Part shown: positions 27,202-36,460 of the stretch, piece by piece
How positions within the stretch are numbered: the first letter of the stretch is position 1
Layout: every line of letters starts with the position of its first letter
Assembly: GCA_900755095.1 (NCBI GenBank)
Contig: CAAEFE010000095.1
Coordinates: 1-64,000 of the forward strand
Length of the DNA: 64,000 bases
Direction of reading: 5' to 3'
Source: an uncultured Bacteroides sp.
GTDB lineage: Bacteria; Bacteroidota; Bacteroidia; Bacteroidales; Bacteroidaceae
Notes under the pieces: generated by a model
What the model saw: only the letters and a program-made list of their open reading frames with translations
Databases searched by the model: none
What the model was told of the DNA's origin: nothing
Translations under genes and position numbers: made by a program

Positions 27202-30200
27202 TCACTGACTAGTATCTGATTTTTGAAACTCTTTAGGAGTTACGCCAAATTCTTCTTTAAAACATGTTGAGAAATACTTAGGATTAGAAAACCCACAAAT
27301 ATATGCTACTTCTGATACAGAAATCGATTTATTTTTCAACATCTTCACTCCTTGTTTCAAGCGGACATTCCGAATAAACTCAACCGGAGACAAACCTATT
27401 ATCGCCTTTGTCTTACGATAAAGAGAAGACTTAGACATGGCTAAAGCATCTGCCAGCTGAACTACATCAAATGTGGACGATGATAGATTTTCCTGTATGA
27501 CATCTGTCACTTTCTTTAAAAATTCCTTATCAATATCAGTTGCATCCAACAAATTAAAGTTTATATCTTCAGCATCTGAACGGAATTCTTCCTGTTTGCT
27601 CTTCTTCTCTGCCAGAAAATTATCAATACGAGCTTCAAGCACCTTCAATTCAAAGGGCTTAGAGATATATGCATTAGCTCCGGCATTATAACATTTAATA
27701 CGGTCTTCCGCACTATTTTTAGCTGTCAATAAAATAATAGGTATATGGCTTGTATCCAGATTACCCTTAACGACACGACACAATTCCAAGCCATCCATTT
27801 CAGGCATCATAACGTCACTTACAATAATATCAGCTTCATATTCTTTCATCACTTCTAAAGCTTCTATTCCATTTTTAGCTGTCAGCACATAATAATGCTT
27901 GGATAAGATACGCCTCATCAAATATAGTAATTCTTCATTATCTTCTACCAATAAAAGGCGAATATCACTAATCGTAGTATTTATGTCTCCCTCTTCCAAC
28001 TGCTTCCAATCCAATATATTATTTTCAACATTCACTGTACCAATTCCGCTCTCCCTTTTCAGATCCTGCGATGATTCCACATTTATCTCTGCCTCTGTAT
28101 AGCTTTCCTTATCAATAGGAATAATTACAGTAAATGAAGAACCTCTGCCTACTTCACTTTCCACACTTATTGTTCCATGATGCAGTTCTAATAATTCCTT
28201 TGTAAGTGAAAGACCTATACCATTAGTTTCACTCGACACCCAATGTTGATTGGTATAAAATCGAGTAAATATCTTATCAATATCTTCCGAAGCGATTCCT
28301 TTACCTGTGTCACTGACTATTATAGATAGATAAGTATGACCGTTCTGTAGAAAAACCGATAATGCAACCTTTATTTCTCCCCCCTCTCCTGTATATTTAT
28401 AAGCATTAGATAAAAGATTAAAAACAACTTTATCAATCTTATCTACGTCAAAATATGCCTGTATTGTTTCTTCTGGTGATTCAAAAGTAAAAGTCAGTTT
28501 CTTCTTCTGAATCAAAGGCATAAAGTTGGAATCACATACATCACGAATCAGAGATACAATATCTCCTGAAGTCACCTTCAGTTTCATATTTCCACTCTCC
28601 ACTTTACGGAAATCAAGTATTTGCTGCAACAATCTTTTTAAACGATTCACATTGGTACGAATCATGTCAAACTGCGGAATCTTATTTTTATAAGTGATTT
28701 CTGCATCATCAATCAAACAAGTAACAATAGTCAATGGTGTGAGAAGATCATGGGAGATATTTGTAAAATAGCGCAATTTTACCTGAACAAGTTCCTCCGA
28801 CTTTTCCTTTTCTATTTGAGCAACACTTAATTCATGACGTAATTGCATTCTTCGTTTTGTTCTATAATAAAAAGAATAGCAGACTAATAGAATGAGCATT
28901 ACATAAATTACATAAGCCCACCAAGTCTCGTAAAAAGCAGGTTCCTTGTCCACCTGCACTTTTGTCACAAGGCTACTCCACAACCCATTTATATCCGTTG
29001 CTTTCACACAAAAGGTATGCTTTCCTTTAGGAAGCCGGTTATAATAGGCGAATTGGCGTCCATCTTTAATATACACCCAGTCTTTATCTACTCCTTCCAT
29101 TTTATAGGCATACTGGATTTTTGTCGGAAAACTATAATTTAAGGAAGAAAAATCAATCTCTATATTTTGATCTTCGGCGTGTAGTTTCAAGGTTCTTTTA
29201 AGCAAATTAAAACGTTCATTGAGATTTCCTGTTAATAATGATTCATCTCCCATTTTAACATCCACAATATGAGTTCGTATTTTCTCCGGTTTATCAGCCA
29301 GGCGTTTATAAGGCATAAATACAGCAATCCCCCTATTTCCTCCATAAAACATTTCTCCTGCCTGACTTTCAAAACAAGAGTGTTTTGTAAATGAATTTAC
29401 AACGATATCCTGTCCGGCCTGATAGTTTATCTGTCCCCCTGTTTTAGGATCATATTCTATAATTCTTTTATTTGTGGAAATCCAAAGATGTCCGGTTTTA
29501 TCCATCATCATATCCTGAACACCTTCAGTTAAAGTAGTAAATACATCCGAATAATCTTCAACTGTTTTAGACTTTTGATTATACAAAAACACATAGCCTT
29601 CCTGACTTCCCATCCATACCCTTCCTTCGTTGTCCGTACATAAATCTTCAATATTATCACTTATTAGCAGTCCTGATTCCACATCAAATTTTACAACATT
29701 CTCTTTTCTAATCTGAAAATCATCAGAAACAGTCAAACAGAAAACTCCATTACGTCTGGTACTTACCCATATATGCCCCAAATTATCTTCTGCCAGCCCT
29801 GTTATTTCTCTCTGAAGAAAACCTGTTTCTTTTAGCGTATTATAATCACCAGCAGGCTTCACAAACAGTCCCAACGATGTTATAACCCAAACATTAAGCT
29901 TCTTGTCTTCATAAAAGAATTGTGGATTATTACCGGCACCCTTTATATATTGCTGCAAATCTATCTGTGAAACAAGCTTAACCTGTCCTTTCTCTTTCTT
30001 TAAAATATAGATAAATGGTTGGTAGGATGGTCCCACCAAAACTTGGTCATTTGAAGAAGAATACCCGATGCAGCCGATCGTTTCCATACCAGATAAGCCT
30101 CTCAAATCTGGTATATCTCTATACCAGATAATTTTATCACTATCTTTTTTATAGATTCCTAATCCTAAACGATTTTGATTAATCCAAATATCCCCATCAT

Positions 30201-31287
30201 TATCGTTATAAATAGCTTGAATATTGGTAGTAAGCCCTGTCGTCTTCTTTATAGATGGCATCGGATAATTCTGAATAATCGGCTTATCCAAATTAATATA
30301 GGCTACTCCCTCATTAAAAGAAGCGATCCACAAATTACCCGATTTGTCCAAGCATATTTCACTAAAAATATTATTCAATTTAGACGAAATGTCGCTAATA
30401 TCAATCGTTTCCACTAAATTATCAACTCGCTTACGAACAGCATAAAGCCCCCGAGAACTAACCAACCATAGATATCCATATTTTTTATCTTGTTGAATAC
30501 TGAAAAAAGTACCATTTCCAGGCAATTCACCCTTTTTTACACTTTCTACCGGCATATAAACTTGCTCATCGCTCTCCTCTGGATAAAACTTATAAAGTCC
30601 TTCTCCCCATGTACCTATCCAATGCTGCTTCTTATCATCTTGAAAAACACTAAACGGATTATTCTCCTTTCCAAGCACCGGATATTTAACAAAAGTATCT
30701 TTTATCCGATCATAACGGAATATTCCTTTCCTCCAGAAAGTTACCCAAATATTGTTATCAGTATCCTCATAAATGGAATTCACACTTGTAACAGGCAAAG
30801 AACTATCATACCTTTTACAAGAAGAAAAATCACTGGAACAACGATACAATGCCACATAAGTTCCTACCCATATATATCCCTTTGAATCAAACAATATCGA
30901 ACGAATTTCTTGATCTTTCAACTCTTCATTATTGATATGACTAATCTCATAAGTTTTCTTATTCAGTATATTCAGACCTTTTTTAGTACCAATCAATATA
31001 CGTTCCCAAGAATCCGTAATACATGTAATCTGATTATCAGTCAATAAATCCGGAGTCGTTTTCCCAGACCGAAAAGTCAAGGTCCGATAACCATCATAAC
31101 GGGATAAGCCTTCACGAGTACCAAACCACATGAAACCTTCACGATCCTGAAATACCCTCTGAACAGAATTAGAAGGCAACTGTTTGCTCAATGGAAGTAT
31201 CTCTACGGAAAATTCTTGTGCCGTAATAGGACTTATTACATTCATTATAAAAAACACAAATATGATAGTAGTTCTGTTTATTTTCAT
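27202..31287 (-). CDS. Hybrid two-component system sensor/regulator (HTCS) of the PUL
   Basis: A 1361-aa one-protein sensor and transcription factor. After a signal peptide come Reg_prop propeller repeats (for example DREGFMWFGTREGLSRYDG and DNLGHIWVSTRRNGVF), then a Y_Y_Y domain (about 690-785) and a membrane segment (WWAYVIYVMLILLVCYSFYY). The HisKA phospho-acceptor His is H846 in NISHDLLTPL. HATPase boxes are NLLSNAYKYTGEGG and SDTGKGI, the receiver phospho-Asp is D1158 in VSDVMMPEMDG, and the C-terminus is an AraC-type HTH (LYRKTKAIIGLSPVEFIRNVRL, VAYICGFSNPKYFSTCFKEEFG). It senses a PUL-derived oligosaccharide in the periplasm and activates the locus. All signature residues are present. 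It is divergent from the binding-protein/GH43 genes. Confidence 0.95.
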   Translation of the reverse strand: MKINRTTIIFVFFIMNVISPITAQEFSVEILPLSKQLPSNSVQRVFQDREGFMWFGTREGLSRYDGYRTLTFRSGKTTPDLLTDNQITCITDSWERILIGTKKGLNILNKKTYEISHINNEELKDQEIRSILFDSKGYIWVGTYVALYRCSSDFSSCKRYDSSLPVTSVNSIYEDTDNNIWVTFWRKGIFRYDRIKDTFVKYPVLGKENNPFSVFQDDKKQHWIGTWGEGLYKFYPEESDEQVYMPVESVKKGELPGNGTFFSIQQDKKYGYLWLVSSRGLYAVRKRVDNLVETIDISDISSKLNNIFSEICLDKSGNLWIASFNEGVAYINLDKPIIQNYPMPSIKKTTGLTTNIQAIYNDNDGDIWINQNRLGLGIYKKDSDKIIWYRDIPDLRGLSGMETIGCIGYSSSNDQVLVGPSYQPFIYILKKEKGQVKLVSQIDLQQYIKGAGNNPQFFYEDKKLNVWVITSLGLFVKPAGDYNTLKETGFLQREITGLAEDNLGHIWVSTRRNGVFCLTVSDDFQIRKENVVKFDVESGLLISDNIEDLCTDNEGRVWMGSQEGYVFLYNQKSKTVEDYSDVFTTLTEGVQDMMMDKTGHLWISTNKRIIEYDPKTGGQINYQAGQDIVVNSFTKHSCFESQAGEMFYGGNRGIAVFMPYKRLADKPEKIRTHIVDVKMGDESLLTGNLNERFNLLKRTLKLHAEDQNIEIDFSSLNYSFPTKIQYAYKMEGVDKDWVYIKDGRQFAYYNRLPKGKHTFCVKATDINGLWSSLVTKVQVDKEPAFYETWWAYVIYVMLILLVCYSFYYRTKRRMQLRHELSVAQIEKEKSEELVQVKLRYFTNISHDLLTPLTIVTCLIDDAEITYKNKIPQFDMIRTNVNRLKRLLQQILDFRKVESGNMKLKVTSGDIVSLIRDVCDSNFMPLIQKKKLTFTFESPEETIQAYFDVDKIDKVVFNLLSNAYKYTGEGGEIKVALSVFLQNGHTYLSIIVSDTGKGIASEDIDKIFTRFYTNQHWVSSETNGIGLSLTKELLELHHGTISVESEVGRGSSFTVIIPIDKESYTEAEINVESSQDLKRESGIGTVNVENNILDWKQLEEGDINTTISDIRLLLVEDNEELLYLMRRILSKHYYVLTAKNGIEALEVMKEYEADIIVSDVMMPEMDGLELCRVVKGNLDTSHIPIILLTAKNSAEDRIKCYNAGANAYISKPFELKVLEARIDNFLAEKKSKQEEFRSDAEDINFNLLDATDIDKEFLKKVTDVIQENLSSSTFDVVQLADALAMSKSSLYRKTKAIIGLSPVEFIRNVRLKQGVKMLKNKSISVSEVAYICGFSNPKYFSTCFKEEFGVTPKEFQKSDTSQ

Positions 31288-31575
31288 AGCTTATATTATA
31301 ATTTCAGCACAATAATAAATGAAAATCCATTTTAAACCAAGCTATTTAACTATAAAATAAAGCAAAGCCGCCATAAAAAAACATTTTTGAATGATTTTCA
31401 AACCTTCTGAATGATTTTTATACCCCTGTAACCACAACTAAAAACTAATAATTCAAAATTAGACGTATTTGATTAATTCAAGAACTCTTATTATAAATAG
31501 TTTCCGCAACTTTGCAAAAGAATAATACGCTCATAAAATCAATTATTAATATTAAACTATAAAACATTCAGTATC
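31288..31575. promoter_or_regulatory. Divergent HTCS / GH43-operon control region with strong HTCS motif
   Basis: No gene was seen in these 288 bp. TGAATGATTTT occurs at 31388-31398 and 31408-31418 (20-bp spacing), flanking CAAACCTTC and followed by TATACC. This is the complement of the motif at 22736-22768, in the same orientation relative to the activated gene. CAACTTTG near 31509-31516 is one base off TAnnTTTG, but a good -33 partner was not found. Confidence 0.6.
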
Positions 31576-33036
31576 ATGAAAAGAAAGTATGTAAAAATCA
31601 TGTTCTTATCAATGACATTGTTGACTAGTAGTATAACAACTGCTTACGCTACAATACCAGAAGATGAGAAAAAAGAAGAAGCACCAAAAGTAACAGAAGA
31701 TGCTCATTTGCCACTAATGATTATCAATGGAACAAACAACTCTGAACACTTTTTCGTTAGTTCCGAATCACTCACAAATAAAGAAATAAGAATTACTGCA
31801 CCAAACGGATTTACCGTATCTCCATCCGTTATACCTGCCAATAGCGGCAAACAAAAAGTAACCGTAACTTTAAACAGTTCCAAAATACTAACAGAAGGCA
31901 AAATAGTACTACGAAATGGAGATTATCGTTCTTATTTGAAAGTAAAAGGATATGGCACTGCACTTCCCGCAAAAGACATTTCAAAATCATCCGTTTACAA
32001 AGGTGGAAATGATTCCGACTTCAATAAAACGTTTACTCCCGGTTCCAAAGGATACACTCTTGAATTTAGAGTAAAAACTGATGAACCGGAAAAATGCTTC
32101 TATCCTTACTTTGTCAATGAAAAAGGATATGGATTTAAGGCATATATAACTTCTACTGAAGTTGGATTATATAATGCATACAAAAAAAATATTTCCAATC
32201 CCGCCACTGCAGGAAAGGAAGGTGGACAAGGTAAATTCTATAACAATGATGGAGAGTCACACACTTATCGTATTGCAGTAACCCCTGATAACCGTGCTTT
32301 CATTTACAGAGACGGTATGCCAATTGACTCAGTTCGTATTATCGACTATGCTCCCCAGCCATACTTTGCATCGGGAATTGGAGAAGCAGTAGAAAATCTA
32401 TTGAAAAATCCCGACTTTGAAGGAGAATTTGATACAAATCCGGAAAGCAAACTAGTAACAGCCGTTGAAGGATGGGATGTTGTAATAGGTGACCGATGGA
32501 ATTCTGAACAATATATCAAGCCGGAAGAGATAGACAATATGCAAGATATTGATAATCACATCTTCGAAATAAAGCCTTATAAATGGGCTGCTGGCTGGAG
32601 TGACGGAATTCTCATGCAGGTCGTAGACGTCGCCCCTAATGAAACTTATACATTATCTGCCTTACTCAAAGGTGGCATTGCCAAAAAAGCAGGTACACTG
32701 ACTGGTAAAATGATCATTGAAGAAGCACAAAATAAAGAAAAAAGAGTCGTTACAGAAATAGCCAGTGACAATTGGGAAATGTACTCTATGGACTATACAA
32801 CTTCTGCAGATTGTAAACAGCTACGCATATCCTTCACTGTAGGACGTGGTAAATGGGGTAATGACATCGGTGCAATCCGAGTTGACAACGCCAAATTAAC
32901 TGGTGTATCATGCAACTATGTACCCAAATTTGGTTTCGTAGATAATACTGCAGATATAGAATACTTCGCTATTGATGAATCCGGTGCCTATGCCCCCATG
33001 CAACCTACTATAACAATTAATCTTCCATCTAAATAA
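31576..33036 (+). CDS. Secreted multidomain carbohydrate-binding protein of the PUL (putative surface glycan-binding protein)
   Basis: A 486-aa protein with a Sec signal (MKRKYVKIMFLSMTLLTSSITTAYA) and no lipobox. Residues about 45-130 look like an Ig-type domain ending SYLKVKGYG. Residues 135-270 are LamG-like (YTLEFRVKT, YRIAVTPDNRAFIYRDGM). Residues 275-445 look like a CBM4/9-type sandwich (NLLKNPDFEGEF, VEGWDVV, MQVVDVAPNETYTLSALLKGG, IRVDNAKLTG). No catalytic motif was seen. It is the first gene of the operon read away from the HTCS, 47 bp before a GH43 gene. I did not recognise the family beyond these folds. Capturing polymeric substrate for the two GH43 proteins is the simplest role. 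Confidence 0.65.
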   Translation: MKRKYVKIMFLSMTLLTSSITTAYATIPEDEKKEEAPKVTEDAHLPLMIINGTNNSEHFFVSSESLTNKEIRITAPNGFTVSPSVIPANSGKQKVTVTLNSSKILTEGKIVLRNGDYRSYLKVKGYGTALPAKDISKSSVYKGGNDSDFNKTFTPGSKGYTLEFRVKTDEPEKCFYPYFVNEKGYGFKAYITSTEVGLYNAYKKNISNPATAGKEGGQGKFYNNDGESHTYRIAVTPDNRAFIYRDGMPIDSVRIIDYAPQPYFASGIGEAVENLLKNPDFEGEFDTNPESKLVTAVEGWDVVIGDRWNSEQYIKPEEIDNMQDIDNHIFEIKPYKWAAGWSDGILMQVVDVAPNETYTLSALLKGGIAKKAGTLTGKMIIEEAQNKEKRVVTEIASDNWEMYSMDYTTSADCKQLRISFTVGRGKWGNDIGAIRVDNAKLTGVSCNYVPKFGFVDNTADIEYFAIDESGAYAPMQPTITINLPSK

Positions 33037-33083
33037 CATTGCCAAAAGATATAATAAAATATAGAAAAATAAATAGCAAAATC

Positions 33084-34565
33084 ATGAGACATATTCTATT
33101 TATATACTTTATGTTTTCTGTTATTTCTGCTTTTTCACAAAACACTCAGATTAGTCCGGGTGTTTTGTGGAATGATATAAACGGGGAACAAATCAACGCA
33201 CACGGTGGTTGCGTGGTATTTGAAAAAGGTTTTTATTATTGGTTTGGAGAAGATCGTACAGGCTTTGTTTCTAATGGGGTAAGTTGTTATCAGTCTAAAG
33301 ATTTATATAATTGGAAGCGACTGGGGTTATCTTTGAAAACAAAAGGAGAACCAAAAGAGGACATGAATGACATATCGCATGGACGCTTATTTGAACGTCC
33401 CAAGGTTATTTATAACCCTCAAACAAAAAAGTGGGTTATGTGGACTCATTGGGAAAGTGGTAATGGATATGGAGCTGCAAGAGTCTGTGTGGCAACAAGT
33501 GACAGGATAGAAGGTCCCTATATACTATATAAAACTTTTCGTCCCAACAAAAACGAATCACGTGATCAAACTCTTTTTGTAGATACAAACGGAGATGCCT
33601 ACCATTTCTGTTCAACAGACATGAACACCAACATGAATGTTTCTTTATTGAGAGATGATTATTTAGAACCCACCCCTACTGAAACCAAAATATTAAAAGG
33701 GCTAAAATACGAAGCACCTGCTATTTTTAAAGTTGGTGATTACTATTATGGGTTGTTCTCGGGTTGTACTGGTTGGGCTCCTAATCCAGGAAAAACAGCA
33801 TATACTACTAGTATTTTAAATGAATGGACTACCGGTCGCAACTTTGCAGTAGACAAACTAAAACAAGTAACTTATAATTCACAAAGCTGCTATGTTTTTA
33901 AAGTGAACAATAAAACAAATGCATATATCTATATGGGAGATCGCTGGAATTCCAAAAATGTAGAGAAATCCCACCATGTATGGTTGCCGATCAGTATGCG
34001 TTCAGGATATCCAGTAGTGAAGTGGTATAACCAATGGGATTTAAGTATCTTTGATAAAATGTACCGTTATAAAAGAGCTGAAAAGATCATAAACGGTAAT
34101 ATTTATTCACTATTGGAGAAAAACTCAGACCGTTTGGTATCAAAACCGATTAATGGTTTTAGCATAGCAGATGACAATGATACCATTAATTTAAGTTTGG
34201 AGTTTATTAAAACTGATATTCCTAATGGATATAAACTAAAAGACATTAAAACTGGAAAATTCTTAGAATCATTGTTCGGAACTCTGCGTTTAAATCCGGA
34301 AAAACAGAATGATGCCCAATGTTGGATATTTAACTTGCTAGAAGACGGTTATTATCAGATACAGAATGCAAAAGACAAGAAATATATTACTGTTTCCGGT
34401 TCAAATACATTCGATGGAACAAGTTTATACCTTACAGAATATTCTAAAAAACTTATGCAGGATTTTGCTGTATATTTCGATTCAGATAAATACCAATATA
34501 AAGAAGCAGACATTTTCGCTGCAACTTACAGGACTAATAATTTGAAACTAATGGGAGCCCAATAA
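33084..34565 (+). CDS. GH43-type glycosidase (exo-beta-1,3-galactanase relatives, subfamily 24/34-like) with ricin-like C-terminus
   Basis: A 493-aa secreted protein. The ATG at 33084 is chosen because it opens the signal peptide MRHILFIYFMFSVISAFSQ; a TTG 45 bp upstream would mask it. The five-bladed GH43 propeller shows NAHGGCVVFEKGFYYWFGED, FERPKVIYNPQTKKWVMWTHW, SRDQTLFVDTNGDAYHFCS and YEAPAIFKVGDYYYGLFSGCTGW. This is the pattern of GH43 subfamilies around exo-beta-1,3-galactanase. The usual N-terminal Asp base of GH43 is replaced by the NAHGG segment, as known in that subfamily. The C-terminal 130 residues look beta-trefoil/ricin-like. It probably removes galactose or arabinose from arabinogalactan. 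Confidence 0.75.
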   Translation: MRHILFIYFMFSVISAFSQNTQISPGVLWNDINGEQINAHGGCVVFEKGFYYWFGEDRTGFVSNGVSCYQSKDLYNWKRLGLSLKTKGEPKEDMNDISHGRLFERPKVIYNPQTKKWVMWTHWESGNGYGAARVCVATSDRIEGPYILYKTFRPNKNESRDQTLFVDTNGDAYHFCSTDMNTNMNVSLLRDDYLEPTPTETKILKGLKYEAPAIFKVGDYYYGLFSGCTGWAPNPGKTAYTTSILNEWTTGRNFAVDKLKQVTYNSQSCYVFKVNNKTNAYIYMGDRWNSKNVEKSHHVWLPISMRSGYPVVKWYNQWDLSIFDKMYRYKRAEKIINGNIYSLLEKNSDRLVSKPINGFSIADDNDTINLSLEFIKTDIPNGYKLKDIKTGKFLESLFGTLRLNPEKQNDAQCWIFNLLEDGYYQIQNAKDKKYITVSGSNTFDGTSLYLTEYSKKLMQDFAVYFDSDKYQYKEADIFAATYRTNNLKLMGAQ

Positions 34566-34586
34566 CTTCCAGACATATTTCAAACA

Positions 34587-34613
34587 ATTAATTAAATTAA
34601 TTAAATTAATTAG
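34587..34613 (+). repeat. Three 9-bp ATTAATTAA repeats just before a start codon
   Basis: Tandem ATTAATTAA units occupy 34587-34595, 34596-34604 and 34605-34613 (last base G), ending 3 bp before the ATG at 34617. They occupy the ribosome-binding region, which in Bacteroides is often AT-rich rather than a canonical Shine-Dalgarno. Confidence 0.7.
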
Positions 34614-34616
34614 ATT

Positions 34617-36374
34617 ATGAATATAAAAAAGCAACGAATAAAGATCTACCTCTTATTCATTTTTATATGTCTGCCCAATCCGTCAACTGTTCCTTCTTTC
34701 GCTTTTCAATCCAGAGAGATCAGTATGGAGACAGCAAGTAGTTGGGCAGTCACAACTACCGTTTTCAAACTAGCAGGCAGCAATGAAGTTAACAATGTCA
34801 AATTAAACTGGATGCAACGAAAAGATGCTGACCTCTACAAAATATACCGGGACAATAACCTGATTGGAGAAGCTAAAGGTAACACATACGATGATTACAA
34901 CCTAATGGTCAACAAAACTTTTACTTACCATATAGAAGCTTTTTATAACGGACAAAAAGTTGCGACTTCCATTTCTCAACAAGCTACCACTTTTATCCCT
35001 ACCGGTGAAAGTAAAGTTTACGACAACCTGAATGGCAAATATATCACAAAAAAATCCTCCGGCGACAAACCACAAGGAATGAAAATCAATGATCTTTATT
35101 TTTCTTATAAAATAGAAAATACGGAGAAGACTGTTGATGGACAACAACTCAAAGGATGGCTAGTCACTGAAAGTTACTCTAAAACAGGATTAAATGGAAG
35201 TTGGAGTACTCCTAGAGAGTTGGCCTTTTATCCGAATGTTAAAATGGAAGGTAATGCGTTCCGATATAATCCAAAGACAGGAAAAGTTGTATTATCTTCG
35301 CATTATGAAGATGAAAATGGATACACAGCAGCTAAAATCTATCTAGCGCAAATTACCCCTAAAGGTAAACTTGAAGTAGGTACTATGGAACGTCCATTAG
35401 GACATGACTCAAGAGATCAATCGCTTTTTATTGATGATGATAATACGGCATATCTTCTTTCTGCCACTAACACAAACAGTGATATAAATATATATAAATT
35501 GGATGCCTCCTGGACAAAACCAGTCGAATTAGTCAATACAATATGCAAAGGATTACATAGAGAAACTCCTGCAATTATCAAAAAAGACGGAGAATACTAC
35601 TTCTTCAGTTCAAAGGCCTCCGGATGGTATCCAAGTCAAACGATGTATACCTCAACAACTGACTTGGCAGGTGAATGGACACCTATAAGAGAAATTGGTA
35701 ATAATACTACCTTTGATGCACAGTTTAACAGAATTAGTAAAGTAGGAACAACTTATGGAGTATGGAGCTATCATTGGGGGGCACAAAGGAAATATAAAAC
35801 TCCGGACGGCAACTTTCCCAGAATCTCTATTGCTGCATTTAATAAAGGGTATGCTTCTATGGATTATTACAGATATTTGGAATTCAATGACAATTATGGA
35901 ATTATCCCTGTACAAAATGGTAAGAATTTGACATTAAATGTTCCTGTTACATCTGCTGTACCTGGAGCAAAAGGAGTCAAAGCTGACTGTATTACGGATG
36001 GAGCAAGCTTAGACTCCTCTACTTACTTCCAAAAAAGTTCAAATGCTACCATAGGTACACCTTATATGTTCACTGTAGACATGCAGAAAAAAGCTAGAAT
36101 TTCAGAAATTAATCTTTCCACAAGATTAGTCAATGGTTCTGAAGCAGCCTATAAATACACAATTGAAGGAAGCCTGGATGGCAAAAGTTATAAAATGCTC
36201 GTGGATGGCAGAACAAATTGGCAAGTGGGATTTCTGATTCTGAATGTAGAAGATCCTACAGCTTATAGATATTTACGTCTACGTATCTATGGTGTTGTCA
36301 ATATACATAAAGGTAATTCCGCAATGTGGGCTGACGGCATTTATGAATTTACAGCTTTGGGTATCCCAGAATAA
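34617..36374 (+). CDS. FN3 - GH43-like - F5/8C protein (derived subfamily)
   Basis: A 585-aa secreted protein. The order is signal peptide, fibronectin-III-like domain (about 45-130, ending ISQQATTF), GH43-like propeller (150-450), and F5/8 type C sandwich (about 455-585, with ITDGASLDSSTYF and AYRYLRLRIYG). The propeller keeps YNPKTGKVVLSSHYED, SRDQSLFIDDDNTAYLLSAT and RETPAIIKKDGEYYFFSS, matching the blade order of the neighbouring GH43. However, the AHGG segment is absent and the ERPK element is MEGNAF. It is therefore a more derived relative and its activity is uncertain. It is the last gene of the plus-strand unit and is followed by a strong terminator. The discoidin-like domain may hold polymer. 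Confidence 0.65.
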   Translation: MNIKKQRIKIYLLFIFICLPNPSTVPSFAFQSREISMETASSWAVTTTVFKLAGSNEVNNVKLNWMQRKDADLYKIYRDNNLIGEAKGNTYDDYNLMVNKTFTYHIEAFYNGQKVATSISQQATTFIPTGESKVYDNLNGKYITKKSSGDKPQGMKINDLYFSYKIENTEKTVDGQQLKGWLVTESYSKTGLNGSWSTPRELAFYPNVKMEGNAFRYNPKTGKVVLSSHYEDENGYTAAKIYLAQITPKGKLEVGTMERPLGHDSRDQSLFIDDDNTAYLLSATNTNSDINIYKLDASWTKPVELVNTICKGLHRETPAIIKKDGEYYFFSSKASGWYPSQTMYTSTTDLAGEWTPIREIGNNTTFDAQFNRISKVGTTYGVWSYHWGAQRKYKTPDGNFPRISIAAFNKGYASMDYYRYLEFNDNYGIIPVQNGKNLTLNVPVTSAVPGAKGVKADCITDGASLDSSTYFQKSSNATIGTPYMFTVDMQKKARISEINLSTRLVNGSEAAYKYTIEGSLDGKSYKMLVDGRTNWQVGFLILNVEDPTAYRYLRLRIYGVVNIHKGNSAMWADGIYEFTALGIPE

Positions 36375-36391
36375 CAAGTAAATAGATAAAG

Positions 36392-36438
36392 TCACAATAA
36401 AGCCGGTTAATGTTTGAAGTTAACCGGCTTTATTGTGA
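36392..36438. terminator. Bidirectional terminator, 19-bp perfect stem
   Basis: The segment 36392-36410 (core AATAAAGCCGGTTAA) pairs perfectly with 36420-36438 around a 9-nt loop. The stem itself begins with A/T-rich bases on both sides, giving T-rich 3' ends in both directions. It separates two convergent PUL transcripts. Confidence 0.75.
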
Positions 36439-36460
36439 TCTAAAAACTTGCTATCACTCA

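Noticed and set aside
31288..31575. Canonical TAnnTTTG promoter with -33 TTTG for the binding-protein/GH43 operon
   Set aside because: Only near matches (CAACTTTG) were found and the spacing to TTTG upstream is too long, so no promoter was called.
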